Shown here: positions 45,158 through 53,939 of the stretch, one piece after another | Position numbering within the stretch: position 1 is the stretch's first letter | Layout: each line of letters begins with the position of its first letter | DNA from: Mycobacterium kiyosense | GTDB taxonomy: Bacteria; Actinomycetota; Actinomycetes; Mycobacteriales; Mycobacteriaceae | NCBI GenBank assembly: GCA_021654635.1 | Contig: AP025179.1 | Span: 1,240,001-1,304,000 of the forward strand | Reading direction: 5' to 3' | DNA length: 64,000 nucleotides | Made by a program: the position numbers and the translations under genes | Notes under the pieces: generated by a model | Told to the model about the DNA's origin: nothing | The model's input: the letters and a program-made list of their open reading frames with translations, nothing else | Database searches by the model: none

Positions 45158-46735
45158 TCACCACTGCTGGACCTCGCTTTTCAGCTGGTCGCGCAGCTGC
45201 CGGGCGCGCCGCCGGGCGGTATCCAGGTCCTCGGACGGTTGGCAGCGAATCTCCAAGTAGCACTTGAGTTTCGGTTCGGTACCCGACGGCCGCACCACGA
45301 CCCGGACCCAGGTGTGCTGATCGCCGCCGGTGTAGATCAGGGCGTCGTCGGTGTCGGTGACGGTGGCATCGAAGCCGGCCAGCCGGGCCGGCGGCGCCTG
45401 CCGCAGCCGGCGCATCACCGCCGCGGCCTCCTCGGTGTCGGTGACTCGCCGCGACACCGCGGCGACCTCGTGCATGCCGAAACGACGGGCCAGGTCGTCG
45501 AGCGCGTCGCTCATGGTGCGGCCCCGCTGGCGTAGCGACGCCGCCAGGTCGCAGCACAACACCGCCGCGCTGATGCCGTCCTTGTCGCGCACCGAGGCCG
45601 GGTCGACGCAGTGCCCGATCGCCTCCTCGTAGGCGTAGACCAGGCTGCCCGGGTGCTGGGCGTCGGCGCGGGCCAGCCACTTGAACCCGGTCGGGGTCTC
45701 GACGTGCGTCGCGCCGTGCTGGCCGGCGATCGCGGCGAGCATGCGGGAGGACACCACGGTGCTGGCGACCGTGCGCTTGCCCGATGACGGCTGCGACAGG
45801 ATGTAATCGCCCAGCAGCCAACCGGTTTCGTCGCCGGACAACATCCGCCAGCCAGTGCGGTCGGGGATGCCGACGGCGCACCGGTCGGCGTCGGGGTCCA
45901 GCGCGATCGCGATGTCGGCGCCGACGTCGGCCGCCAAACTGAGCAGCGCGTCGGTGGCCCCCGGTTCCTCCGGGTTCGGGAAGTCGACAGTCGGGAAGTC
46001 GGGGTCCGGCGCGAATTGCGTTGGGACCGTGCGCACGTCGCCGAATCCGGCCCGGCGCAGCGTCTGCACCGCCACCGTGCCACCAACCCCGTGCATCGGC
46101 GTCAACGCCACCCTTAGCGCGCCGGTGCCGCGGCGCACTGCGGCCGCGCGCTGGATGTAACGCTGCACCAGGTCTGTGTCGGCGGGTTGGACTGGGCTGC
46201 GCGGGATTTCGTCGGCCGCAGGAGCGGATTTCATCGCGGCCTCGATCTGTCGGTCGGTGGGGGAGACGATCTGCAGGCCGCCGTCCAGATACACCTTGTA
46301 ACCGTTGTCGGTCGCCGGATTGTGCGACGCCGTGATCTGAATCCCGGCGGCCGCCCCGGTGGCGCGCACCGCGAAGGCGACCACCGGCGTCGGCACCGGA
46401 TCGGGGAACATGGACACCGAAAACCCATGGGCAGCAAGCACTTCTGCTGCCGCGACGGCAAACGCCGCCGAACCGTGCCGGGCATCGCGGCCCACGATCA
46501 CCGTCTTGGATCCTTCGGCGCCCGCACCGACCACCTGCGCCAGCGCCCAGGTGGCCCGCAACACCACCGCGATGTTCATCGCATCCGGGCCGCCACGCAC
46601 CGGACCGCGCAGCCCCGCGGTACCAAAGGTCAGCGGCCGGGCGAACCGGGCGGCAAGCTCGTCGGGACCCAGCGCGGCCAACTCCGCGGCCGTTGCGGGG
46701 TCGGGGTCGTGGGCGATCCAGTCTTCGGGCGTCAC
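45158..46735 (-). CDS. pmmB: Phosphohexomutase (PmmB/ManB-type)
   Basis: 525 residues. The phosphoserine loop [13 protein letters not shown], the metal-binding loop [10 protein letters not shown], the sugar loop [10 protein letters not shown] (about residue 360) and the phosphate loop [10 protein letters not shown] identify an alpha-D-phosphohexomutase. It may act on mannose, glucose or pentose phosphates; the gene sits beside deoD, consistent with ribose-1-phosphate or deoxyribose-1-phosphate use. GTG 46733-46735 overlaps the deoD stop (GTGA). Confidence 0.9.
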   Translation of the reverse strand: MTPEDWIAHDPDPATAAELAALGPDELAARFARPLTFGTAGLRGPVRGGPDAMNIAVVLRATWALAQVVGAGAEGSKTVIVGRDARHGSAAFAVAAAEVLAAHGFSVSMFPDPVPTPVVAFAVRATGAAAGIQITASHNPATDNGYKVYLDGGLQIVSPTDRQIEAAMKSAPAADEIPRSPVQPADTDLVQRYIQRAAAVRRGTGALRVALTPMHGVGGTVAVQTLRRAGFGDVRTVPTQFAPDPDFPTVDFPNPEEPGATDALLSLAADVGADIAIALDPDADRCAVGIPDRTGWRMLSGDETGWLLGDYILSQPSSGKRTVASTVVSSRMLAAIAGQHGATHVETPTGFKWLARADAQHPGSLVYAYEEAIGHCVDPASVRDKDGISAAVLCCDLAASLRQRGRTMSDALDDLARRFGMHEVAAVSRRVTDTEEAAAVMRRLRQAPPARLAGFDATVTDTDDALIYTGGDQHTWVRVVVRPSGTEPKLKCYLEIRCQPSEDLDTARRRARQLRDQLKSEVQQW

Positions 46736-47541
46736 TGGAACCGGGCGATCACGTCAGCCAGCAGCGAGCCCATCGCGGCGGCCGACGCGGCGCCGGCGGC
46801 CAGCACCTCGGCGTGGCTCAGCGGCTGCCCGGTGATACCGGCGGCCAGGTTCGTCACCAGCGACACCGCCAGCACCTCCGCACCGGCCGCGCGGGCGGCG
46901 ATGGTCTCGTGCACCGTCGACATGCCGACCAGGTCGGCGCCCAGCGTCCGCAGCATCCGGATCTCGGCCGGCGTCTCGTAATGCGGCCCCGGCAGCGCGG
47001 CGTACACGCCCTCGACCAGCTCCGGGTCGATCTCGCGGGCCAGCGCACGCAGCCGCGGCGCGTACGCGTCGGTCAGATCGACGAACTGCGCGCCGACCAG
47101 CGGCGAGCGCGCGGTCAGGTTCAAGTGGTCGCTGATCAGCACCGGCTGACCCACCCGCAAGTCCGCCCGCAGCCCGCCGGCGGCGTTGGTCAGCACCACG
47201 ATCCGCGCCCCCGCCGCGCACGCCGCCCGGACCGGGTGCACCACATGCTGCAAGTCGTGCCCCTCGTAGGCGTGGATACGGCCGGCCAGCACCAGGACGC
47301 GGTGCGCGCCGATCGGCACCGACAGCAGCTCACCGGAGTGCCCGGCCGCAGCGGGCGGCGCGAACCCGGGGACGTCGGCCTGCGCCAACACGGCGGTCGG
47401 GGACCCCAGCGCGACCACGGCAGGTGCCCATCCCGACCCCAGCACCACGGCGACGTCGTGCCTACCGGTGCTGGTGCGTTCGGCGATCACGCGGGCCGCG
47501 CGCGCCGCCATCGCGTCGGGGTCGGGCGCCACGCTGGTCAC
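46732..47541 (-). CDS. deoD: Purine nucleoside phosphorylase
   Basis: 269 residues. Trimeric PNP motifs: VVLGSGW, the phosphate-site region GHSGELLSV and [21 protein letters not shown], purine-site [14 protein letters not shown] and [13 protein letters not shown]. It cleaves inosine and guanosine. GTG 47539-47541 gives [11 protein letters not shown]. Coupled to pmmB, forming a nucleoside-breakdown pair. Confidence 0.92.
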   Translation of the reverse strand: MTSVAPDPDAMAARAARVIAERTSTGRHDVAVVLGSGWAPAVVALGSPTAVLAQADVPGFAPPAAAGHSGELLSVPIGAHRVLVLAGRIHAYEGHDLQHVVHPVRAACAAGARIVVLTNAAGGLRADLRVGQPVLISDHLNLTARSPLVGAQFVDLTDAYAPRLRALAREIDPELVEGVYAALPGPHYETPAEIRMLRTLGADLVGMSTVHETIAARAAGAEVLAVSLVTNLAAGITGQPLSHAEVLAAGAASAAAMGSLLADVIARFQ

Positions 47542-47587
47542 ATCGCGCGAGCCTAGCTCGTCGCGCCCCCGAAACCGGGGGTGTGTG

Positions 47588-48277
47588 ATGATCGGCCCTG
47601 TGAGACTTCGCAAATCGCCTCGTCCCGCGGTGTCCGCCGCGGTTTCAGCTGTTGTTTTCGCCGCCCTGGCCGCTTTCGTGGTCGTTCCGCTGCCCAGAGC
47701 GTCCGCCGACGATTGCCCCGCCGTCGAGCTCGTCTTCGCCCGCGGAACTGCCGAGCCCCCCGGGCTGGGACGAGTCGGCGACGCGCTGGTGGCTGCGCTG
47801 GGGCCCGCCCTGGGCTCCCGCAGCCTGGGCGTCTACCCGGTGAACTACGCGGCCAGCTACAACTTTCTGACCACCGGCGACGCGGCCAACGACGCCAGCG
47901 ACCACATCGCCTGGATGGCCGAGCAATGCCCCAACACCCATATCGCGCTCGGCGGCTTCTCCCAAGGCGCCGCCGCCATATCGATGATGGCCGGCGTGCC
48001 CCCGCTGGGCGAGCGGATCGGCAACTTCGGCTCGGCGCCACCCCTGGACCCCGCGCTGGTCGGCCGCGTCACCGCCGTCGCGGTGTTCGGCAATCCCGGC
48101 AACCGGTTCGGCACCCCGCTGTCCACGGCCGGAGCGTTCGCCGGCCGCGCCATCGACCTGTGCAGCGAGGGTGATCCGGTCTGCGTCGTCGGTGGGCGCG
48201 ACCGCGAGGCGCATCACGCCTACGAGGATCCGCCGTGGCCCGTACAGGCCGCGCAATTCATCGCCGCACGGGTGTAA
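47588..48277 (+). CDS. Cutinase-family secreted serine esterase
   Basis: 229 residues with a signal peptide ([26 protein letters not shown]). Cutinase features: [20 protein letters not shown], nucleophile [10 protein letters not shown], acid CSEGDPVCV and His in REAHHAYED, with cysteines for the usual disulfides. Likely exported and acting on lipids or esters at the cell surface. It lies divergent from deoD by 46 bases. I recall no such gene between deoD and amiB1 in M. tuberculosis. Confidence 0.85.
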   Translation: MIGPVRLRKSPRPAVSAAVSAVVFAALAAFVVVPLPRASADDCPAVELVFARGTAEPPGLGRVGDALVAALGPALGSRSLGVYPVNYAASYNFLTTGDAANDASDHIAWMAEQCPNTHIALGGFSQGAAAISMMAGVPPLGERIGNFGSAPPLDPALVGRVTAVAVFGNPGNRFGTPLSTAGAFAGRAIDLCSEGDPVCVVGGRDREAHHAYEDPPWPVQAAQFIAARV

Positions 48278-48311
48278 CCGGCCGCCCGACCGGCGGTGAG
48301 ATACTGCGAAG

Positions 48312-49490
48312 ATGCCCGTAGCACCCGACCGCGTCGAAGATCTGGTGCGGCAGCGCGGCAGTGACCTGATCGAGCTGTCCCACGCCATCCACGCCGAGCC
48401 AGAACTGGCGTTCGCCGAGCACCGCAGCTGCGCCAAGGCCAAAGAGCTGGTCGCCCAGCGCGGTTTCGCGATCGGCCCGGTCGCGGGGCTGGACACGGCG
48501 TTTCGCGCCGACTTCGGTAGCGGCCCGCTGGTCGTCGGGGTGTGCGCGGAGTACGACGCGCTGCCCGAGATCGGCCACGCCTGCGGGCACAACATCATCG
48601 CGTCCGCCGGGGTGGGGGCCGCGCTGGCGCTGGCCGAAGTCGCCGACGACCTCGGCCTGACGGTGGCCCTGCTGGGCACCCCCGCCGAAGAGTCCGGCGG
48701 CGGCAAGGCGCTGATGCTGCAGGCCGGGGCGTTCGACGACGTCGCGGTGTCGGTGATGGTGCACCCGGGTCCCACCGACATCGCCGGTACGCGGTCGCTG
48801 GCCCTGTCCGAGTGCACCGTCCACTATCGAGGCAAGGAATCGCACGCAGCCGTCGCACCGCATCTCGGGATCAACGCCGCCGACGCGGTGACCGTTGCGC
48901 AGGTGGCGATCGGGGTGCTGCGCCAGCAGCTGGCGCCCGGGCAGCTGTTGCACGGCATCGTCACCGACGGTGGCCAGGCGGTCAATGTGATACCCGGGCA
49001 GGCGGCGCTGCAGTACGCGATGCGGGCGACCGAATCCGATTCGCTGCGCCAGCTGGAGGGTCGGGCGTACGCCTGCTTCGCGGCCGGGGCGCTGGCCGCC
49101 GGATGCGAATACGAGATCGAACCGGCCGGACCCGGATATGCGGAGCTGAAGCCTGACCAGTGGATGGTCGACGTTTTCCGCGAGGAAATGCGCCGGCTGG
49201 GCCGCGAGCCGGTGCCCGCCGCCGTGGAAGTGGGGCTGCCAATGGGCAGCACCGACATGGGCAACGTGACGCACGTGATGCCGGGCATACATCCGGTGAT
49301 CGGCGTCGACGCCGGCGGGGCCACGGTGCACCAGCGTGCTTTCGCGGCCGCTGCCGTCGGACCCAGCGCCGACCAGGCGGTGGTGGACGGCGCGATCATG
49401 CTGGCGCGTACGGTTGTCGCGCTGGCGTCGGACCCCGGCCAACGGGATCGGGTACTGGCTGCGCTGGAGCGTCGAAGGGCCGCCGGATGA
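48312..49490 (+). CDS. amiB1: M20-family amidohydrolase AmiB1
   Basis: 392 residues. M20 metallopeptidase motifs: HAIHAEPELAFAE, AEYDALPEIGHACGHN, TPAEESGGGK, YRGKESHAAVAP and the C-terminal GSTDMGNVTHVMPGIHP. Binuclear metal amidohydrolase, probably cleaving an N-acyl amino acid or dipeptide in the cytoplasm. The next gene starts in its stop codon (ATGA at 49487). Confidence 0.9.
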   Translation: MPVAPDRVEDLVRQRGSDLIELSHAIHAEPELAFAEHRSCAKAKELVAQRGFAIGPVAGLDTAFRADFGSGPLVVGVCAEYDALPEIGHACGHNIIASAGVGAALALAEVADDLGLTVALLGTPAEESGGGKALMLQAGAFDDVAVSVMVHPGPTDIAGTRSLALSECTVHYRGKESHAAVAPHLGINAADAVTVAQVAIGVLRQQLAPGQLLHGIVTDGGQAVNVIPGQAALQYAMRATESDSLRQLEGRAYACFAAGALAAGCEYEIEPAGPGYAELKPDQWMVDVFREEMRRLGREPVPAAVEVGLPMGSTDMGNVTHVMPGIHPVIGVDAGGATVHQRAFAAAAVGPSADQAVVDGAIMLARTVVALASDPGQRDRVLAALERRRAAG

Positions 49491-50656
49491 GCCTCGTCGA
49501 CAGCGCCGAATCCTGGCTGGCCGCCCACTTCGACGACCTGGTCGCCTGGCGCCGGCACATCCACCGCTACCCGGAGCTGGGCCGCCAGGAGTTCGCCACC
49601 ACGCAGTTCGTCGCCGAGCGGTTGGCCGACGCCGGGCTCAACCCCAAAGTGCTGCCCGGGGGAACCGGCCTGACCTGTGACTTCGGGCCCGAGCACCAGC
49701 CGCGGATCGCGCTGCGCGCCGATATGGACGCCCTGCCGATGAGCGAGCGCACCGGTGCCCCGTACGCCTCGACGATGCCCAACATCGCGCACGCCTGCGG
49801 GCACGACGCGCACACCGCGATATTGCTGGGCACCGCGCTGGCGCTGGCGTCGGTGCCTGAACTGCCGGTCGGGGTGCGGCTAATCTTCCAGGCCGCCGAG
49901 GAGCTGATGCCCGGCGGCGCGATCGACGCCATCGCCGCCGGCGCGCTGACCGGGGTGTCGCGCATCTTCGCGCTGCACTGCGATCCGCGGCTGGAGGTCG
50001 GCAAGGTGGCGGTGCGGCTGGGCCCCATCACCTCGGCTGCCGACCAGGTCGAGATCACTTTGCATTCCCCTGGCGGGCACACCTCGCGCCCGCACCTGAC
50101 CGCCGACCTGGTCTACGGGCTGGGCACGCTCATCACCGGGCTGCCCGGGGTGCTGTCACGCCGCATCGACCCGCGCAACAGCACCGTGCTGGTGTGGGGT
50201 GCGGTCAATGCCGGTAATGCGCCCAACGCGATTCCCCAGTCCGGCGTGCTGGCCGGCACCGTGCGCACCGCGAGCCGCCAGACCTGGGTCGACCTGGAGG
50301 GAATCATCCGGGAAAGCGTCACCGGCCTGCTGTCGCCGCTGGCCATCGAACACACGCTGCAGTATCGCCGCGGCGTTCCGCCGGTGGTCAACGAGGACGT
50401 CTCCACCCGCATTCTCTCCCACGCGATCGAGGCCGTCGGCCCCGACGTGCTGGCCGACACCCGGCAGTCCGGCGGCGGCGAGGACTTCTCCTGGTACCTC
50501 GAAGAAATTCCCGGCGCGATGGCCCGACTTGGGGTCTGGTCGGGGGTGGGCCCGCAACTGGACCTGCACCAGCCGACGTTCGATCTCGACGAGCGGGCGC
50601 TGGCCATCGGTGTGCGGGTGATGGTGAACATCATCGAGCAGTCGGCCGCGTTCTAG
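49487..50656 (+). CDS. amiA1: M20-family amidohydrolase AmiA1
   Basis: 389 residues. Motifs: RRHIHRYPELGRQEFATT, RADMDALPMSE, AHACGHDAHTA, FQAAEELMPGGA, SPGGHTSRPH, QSGGGEDFSWY. Resembles hippurate hydrolase-like aminoacylases. Paralogue of and coupled to amiB1; both correspond to Rv3306c and Rv3305c. Confidence 0.9.
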   Translation: MSLVDSAESWLAAHFDDLVAWRRHIHRYPELGRQEFATTQFVAERLADAGLNPKVLPGGTGLTCDFGPEHQPRIALRADMDALPMSERTGAPYASTMPNIAHACGHDAHTAILLGTALALASVPELPVGVRLIFQAAEELMPGGAIDAIAAGALTGVSRIFALHCDPRLEVGKVAVRLGPITSAADQVEITLHSPGGHTSRPHLTADLVYGLGTLITGLPGVLSRRIDPRNSTVLVWGAVNAGNAPNAIPQSGVLAGTVRTASRQTWVDLEGIIRESVTGLLSPLAIEHTLQYRRGVPPVVNEDVSTRILSHAIEAVGPDVLADTRQSGGGEDFSWYLEEIPGAMARLGVWSGVGPQLDLHQPTFDLDERALAIGVRVMVNIIEQSAAF

Positions 50657-50680
50657 CGTCGGTCCTTGATCTCTTCTCCC

Positions 50681-50737
50681 GAGCGCCCCCCATATGTACG
50701 GCAAAATCCGCTTTTGAACGGCATTTTGGGGCCGCTC
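50681..50737. repeat. 56/57-bp palindromic repeat, copy B (left boundary of DUF559 unit)
   Basis: Starts GAGCGCCCCCCATATGTACG and ends GCATTTTGGGGCCGCTC. It aligns along its length with copies at 21419-21474 and, in inverted orientation, at 51679-51734. It lies 37 bases before the DUF559 gene start. Confidence 0.78.
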
Positions 50738-50774
50738 AGCGGGTGAATTGTGGGCGCGTTGCGTGTTTTCGAAG

Positions 50775-51689
50775 ATGGGCCGCGTGCACGCCGAACTGTG
50801 TCAGCTGCTCAACCTGCAGGGTGGCGTGATCACCGCCGCCCAGGCTTTCGAATTCCTGAGCCGCCGCAACTTGGAGACCTGCATACAACGCGGCGAGCTG
50901 CGCAGGATCTGGCACGGCGTATACGGCAGCGGCCGAGACACTGTCGTACTGCGACTACGTGGCCTCGACCTATTGGCCGGCACGACGGTCGCCAGTTGCC
51001 TGCACACCGCGGCGGCCATTTACGGATTCGACACCGAACACGACACCAACCTGCACGTGCTCAATCCCGATAACGGCCGCCTGCACTCGACGCAGGGGTT
51101 GGTGGTGCATCGGCGGGAGGGTGCGCCGCTGTCGTCGGTGCGCGGCCGGCCGGCCACGACGCCCGCTTGGACAGCGATCGAGGTGGCGCGCGGCCTGCGG
51201 CGGCCGCGGGCGCTGGCCACGCTGGATGCGGCCCTGGGCAGCGGTTCCTGCGGCCGCGACGAGCTAGCCGAGGCTGTCGGGCTGCAGGCCGGGCGTCGAG
51301 GCATCTGCGCGTCGCGGGAGCTGCTCGCGCTGGCCTCGCCGCTGGCCGAGTCGCCGATGGAGAGTGAGGCCCGGCTGGTCATGATCGACGGCGGACTGCC
51401 GCAACCAACGCTGCAGTACAAGATCGTCGACCTGACCGGACGCCTATGGCGAGTCGACTTCGCCTGGCCCGAGTGTCGCGTTGTCGCTGAGTACGACGGC
51501 GTCGACGCGCACAGCAGTCGTGAGGCGTTCAAATACGATCGCCTCCGCATGTCGGCTCTGCAGGATGTGGGCTGGGTGGTAGTGGCGATGGTCGCCGAGG
51601 ACGTCAGACGTGAACCCTGGCATCTGGTGAGCAGACTCCGGACGCGGTTGGAGCAGGGTCGAGCCGCGGGGCCGTCGCGAGCGTCCTGA
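50775..51689 (+). CDS. AbiEi-type winged helix plus DUF559 endonuclease-like protein
   Basis: 304 residues. The N-terminus (LLNLQGGVITAAQAFEFLSR, then RGELRRIWHGVYGSG) is an AbiEi-antitoxin-type winged helix. The C-terminus is a DUF559, Vsr-like PD-(D/E)xK domain: WRVDFAWPECRVVAEYDGVD with the catalytic-type D and E, then FKYDRLRMSALQDVGWVVV. Its stop codon (51687-51689) lies inside the right-hand palindromic repeat. The whole gene is bounded by inverted repeats between amiA1 and the Rv3304-like gene, where I recall no gene in M. tuberculosis. Likely a DNA-acting mobile or selfish protein; this is inference. ATG 50775 fits the domain start; a TTG at 50748 is an alternative. Confidence 0.75.
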   Translation: MGRVHAELCQLLNLQGGVITAAQAFEFLSRRNLETCIQRGELRRIWHGVYGSGRDTVVLRLRGLDLLAGTTVASCLHTAAAIYGFDTEHDTNLHVLNPDNGRLHSTQGLVVHRREGAPLSSVRGRPATTPAWTAIEVARGLRRPRALATLDAALGSGSCGRDELAEAVGLQAGRRGICASRELLALASPLAESPMESEARLVMIDGGLPQPTLQYKIVDLTGRLWRVDFAWPECRVVAEYDGVDAHSSREAFKYDRLRMSALQDVGWVVVAMVAEDVRREPWHLVSRLRTRLEQGRAAGPSRAS

Positions 51690-51734
51690 AAATGTCGTCA
51701 AAACGGCCGTTTCACCGTACATATGGGGACGCTC
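51679..51734. repeat. 56-bp palindromic repeat, copy C inverted (right boundary of DUF559 unit)
   Basis: Reverse complement begins GAGCGTCCCCATATGTACGG and ends ATTTTCAGGACGCTC. It is inverted relative to copy B at 50681 and covers the last codons and stop of the DUF559 gene. Outside both repeats a short TTCTTCTCC-like sequence is also inverted, extending the symmetry. Confidence 0.78.
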
Positions 51735-51777
51735 GGCAAAGGAGAAGAAAAGGGGGCGACCAGGCGCCGGAATAGGA

Positions 51778-52258
51778 TCAGGCGCTGGGGCCCGGACCGA
51801 TATTGCGGGCCGGACGGGTGCGCAGGTCGTGCACGTAATCGGCGGGGGCGCCGGCAATTTCGGCGGCATCGGCCATCACCCCGAGGTAGCGCGCCGACGG
51901 CAGACCGCCCTCCCAGGCGTCCAGCACATACAGCCACGCCAGCACCGGGTCGATGTCGGTGTCCGACGACTCCCGCTCCACCCGGCAGCGGATCTTCTTG
52001 TGCACGCCGAACTCGGAGCCCTCCCAGCGGTCCAGATTCATCTCGTCGGCCGGGGTCATGTCGTAGAGCACTACGAACACCCGCGAATCCGGGTCTTCGA
52101 CGACGGTGGCCAGCGCGCCTTCCCAGCCGATGTCCTCGCCGCCGAAGGTCAACCGCCAACCCGGCAACCAGCCAGTTCCGGCCATCGGGGGAGTGCGGCG
52201 CACGCTGGAGCATCTGCTCGGGATGCATGTTCGAGCCGTACGCGGCGTAGAGCGGCAC
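51778..52258 (-). CDS. Gamma-glutamylcyclotransferase-like protein (Rv3304-like), frameshifted
   Basis: The N-terminus MPLYAAYGSNMHPEQMLQRA carries the YGSN motif of the GGCT-like fold. It breaks at the G5 run 52187-52191; one base fewer gives PHSPMAGTGWLPGWRLTFGG and a continuous protein of about 159 residues ending RTRPARNIGPGPSA. A conserved acidic residue follows in NLDRWEGSEFGVHKK. Enzymatic substrate unknown. GTG 52256-52258 is the start. Confidence 0.83.
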
Positions 52259-52320
52259 GGGGAAAGCTTAAACGCCTCGCGCCCGGGCGGCGTCAGCCGT
52301 CACGTCAAGCGGGTTTGGAG

Positions 52321-52415
52321 TCCTCGGTTCGCGCTGCGAACCGCATCGTCGCCAAGCGGGGTCTGATGGCCTGGCTCCTCCTCGGTTCGCGCTGCGAACC
52401 GCATCGTCGCCAAGC
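52321..52415. repeat. Tandem 37-bp repeat with hairpin, two copies 58 bp apart
   Basis: The same 37 bases occur at 52321-52357 and 52379-52415, starting TCCTCGGTTCGCGCTGCGAA and ending CGTCGCCAAGC. Each contains the palindrome CGGTTCGC-GCT-GCGAACCG (52325-52343 and 52383-52401). They sit immediately upstream of lpdA. Confidence 0.75.
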
Positions 52416-52428
52416 TAGGTTTGAGCCC

Positions 52429-53847
52429 GTGGTGACGCGCATCGTGATCCTGGGCGGAGGTCCGGCCGGCTACGAGGCAGCCCTGGTGGCCGCCAACGCA
52501 CACCCCGACTCGGCGGAAGTCACTGTGATCGACTCCGAAGGCATCGGCGGTGCCGCAGTCCTGGACGACTGCGTCCCCCCTCCAAGACGTTCATCGCGTC
52601 CACCTGGCTGCGCACCGAGCTGCGCCGGGCGCCAAGGCTGGGCTTCGAGATCGACATCGACGACGCCAAGATCTCGCTGCCGCAGATCCACGCCAGGGTC
52701 CGCAAACTGGCCGCCGAGCAGTCGGCCGACATCGCCGCCCAGCTGCGCAAAGTGGGGGTTCGGCTGATCGCGGCCCGCGGCGAGCTCATCGATCCGGCCC
52801 CCGGCCTGGCCCGCCACCGCATCAAAGCCACCGCCGCGGACGGCACCATCACCGAGCACGACGCCGACGTGGTGCTGATCGCCACCGGTGCCAGCCCGCG
52901 GGTGCTGGCGTCGGCCCAGCCGGACGGCGAGCGCATCCTGACCTGGCGGCAGCTGTTACGACCTCGAGGAGCTGCCCGAGCACCTGATCGTGGTGGGTTC
53001 CGGCGTCACCGGCGCCGAATTCGTGCACGCCTACACCGAACTGGGGGTGCCGGTCACGGTGGCGGCCAGCCGCGACCGGGTGCTGCCCTACGAGGACGCC
53101 GACGCCGCCGCGGTGCTCGAAGAGTCGTTCGCCGAACGCGGCGTCCAGTTGTTCAAGAACGCGCGCGCCGAGTCGGTCACCCGCACCGACACCGGGGTCC
53201 TGGTCACCATGACCGACGGCCGCACGGTCGAAGGCAGCCACGCCCTGATGACCATCGGTTCGGTGCCCAACACCAGCGGCCTGGGCCTGGAGCGGGTCGG
53301 CATCGAACTCGGGCCCGGCGACTACCTCAAGGTGGACCGGGTGTCGCGAACCTCCGTACCGGGCATCTACGCCGCCGGCGACTGCACCGGCCTGCTGCTG
53401 CTGGCCTCGGTCGCGGCGATGCAGGGCCGCATCGCGATGTACCACGCGCTCGGCGAGGGCGTCAGCCCGATCCGGCTGCGTACGGTCGCGGCGACGGTGT
53501 TCACCCGACCCGAGATCGCCGCCGTGGGCGTGCCGCAATCGGCGATCGACGACGGCCAGTTCAGCGCCCGCACCATCATGTTGCCGCTGCACACCAACGC
53601 CCGCGCCAAGATGTCGGGACTGCGGCAGGGTTTCGTCAAGATCTTCTGCCGCAAATCCACCGGCGTGGTGATCGGCGGCGTGGTGGTGGCCCCGATCGCC
53701 TCCGAGCTCATTTTGCCCATCGCGGTGGCCGTCACCAACCGCATCACCGTCAACGAGCTGGCCCAGACACTGGCCGTTTACCCGTCGTTGTCCGGATCGA
53801 TCACCGAGGCCGCCCGCCGCCTGATGGCGCACGACGATCTGGACTGA
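52429..53847 (+). CDS. lpdA: NAD(P)H dehydrogenase of the dihydrolipoamide-dehydrogenase fold, LpdA (two frame breaks)
   Basis: About 470 residues when repaired. FAD motif VILGGGPAGYEAALVA, active-site region GGAAVLDDCVPSKTF (note VPSK: the usual CxxxxC redox pair is incomplete), DADVVLIATGASPR, second Rossmann LIVVGSGVTGAEFVHAYTEL, and IYAAGDCTG. LpdA (Rv3303c) is a quinone reductase rather than a lipoamide dehydrogenase. Breaks: the C6 run 52575-52580 (two extra bases) and a doubled T at 52955-52956. GTG 52429 gives MVTRIVILGGG. It ends LMAHDDLD, within a 14-bp tandem duplication. Confidence 0.9.
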
Positions 53848-53862
53848 ACGATCTGGACTGAA
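53835..53862 (+). repeat. 14-bp tandem duplication at the lpdA stop
   Basis: CGATCTGGACTGAA occurs twice without a gap. The first copy contains the lpdA stop codon; the second is non-coding. Confidence 0.8.
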
Positions 53863-53939
53863 CCCCGCCGGAATCCGGAACGCCAACTAGCCTTACTGGG
53901 AGATATCTACCGACGAGTAACCGACAGGAGTCCTTTGTC

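Noticed and set aside
52429..53847. lpdA as a pseudogene
   Set aside because: Both breaks are one or two bases and the protein is conserved throughout, so sequence error is simpler.
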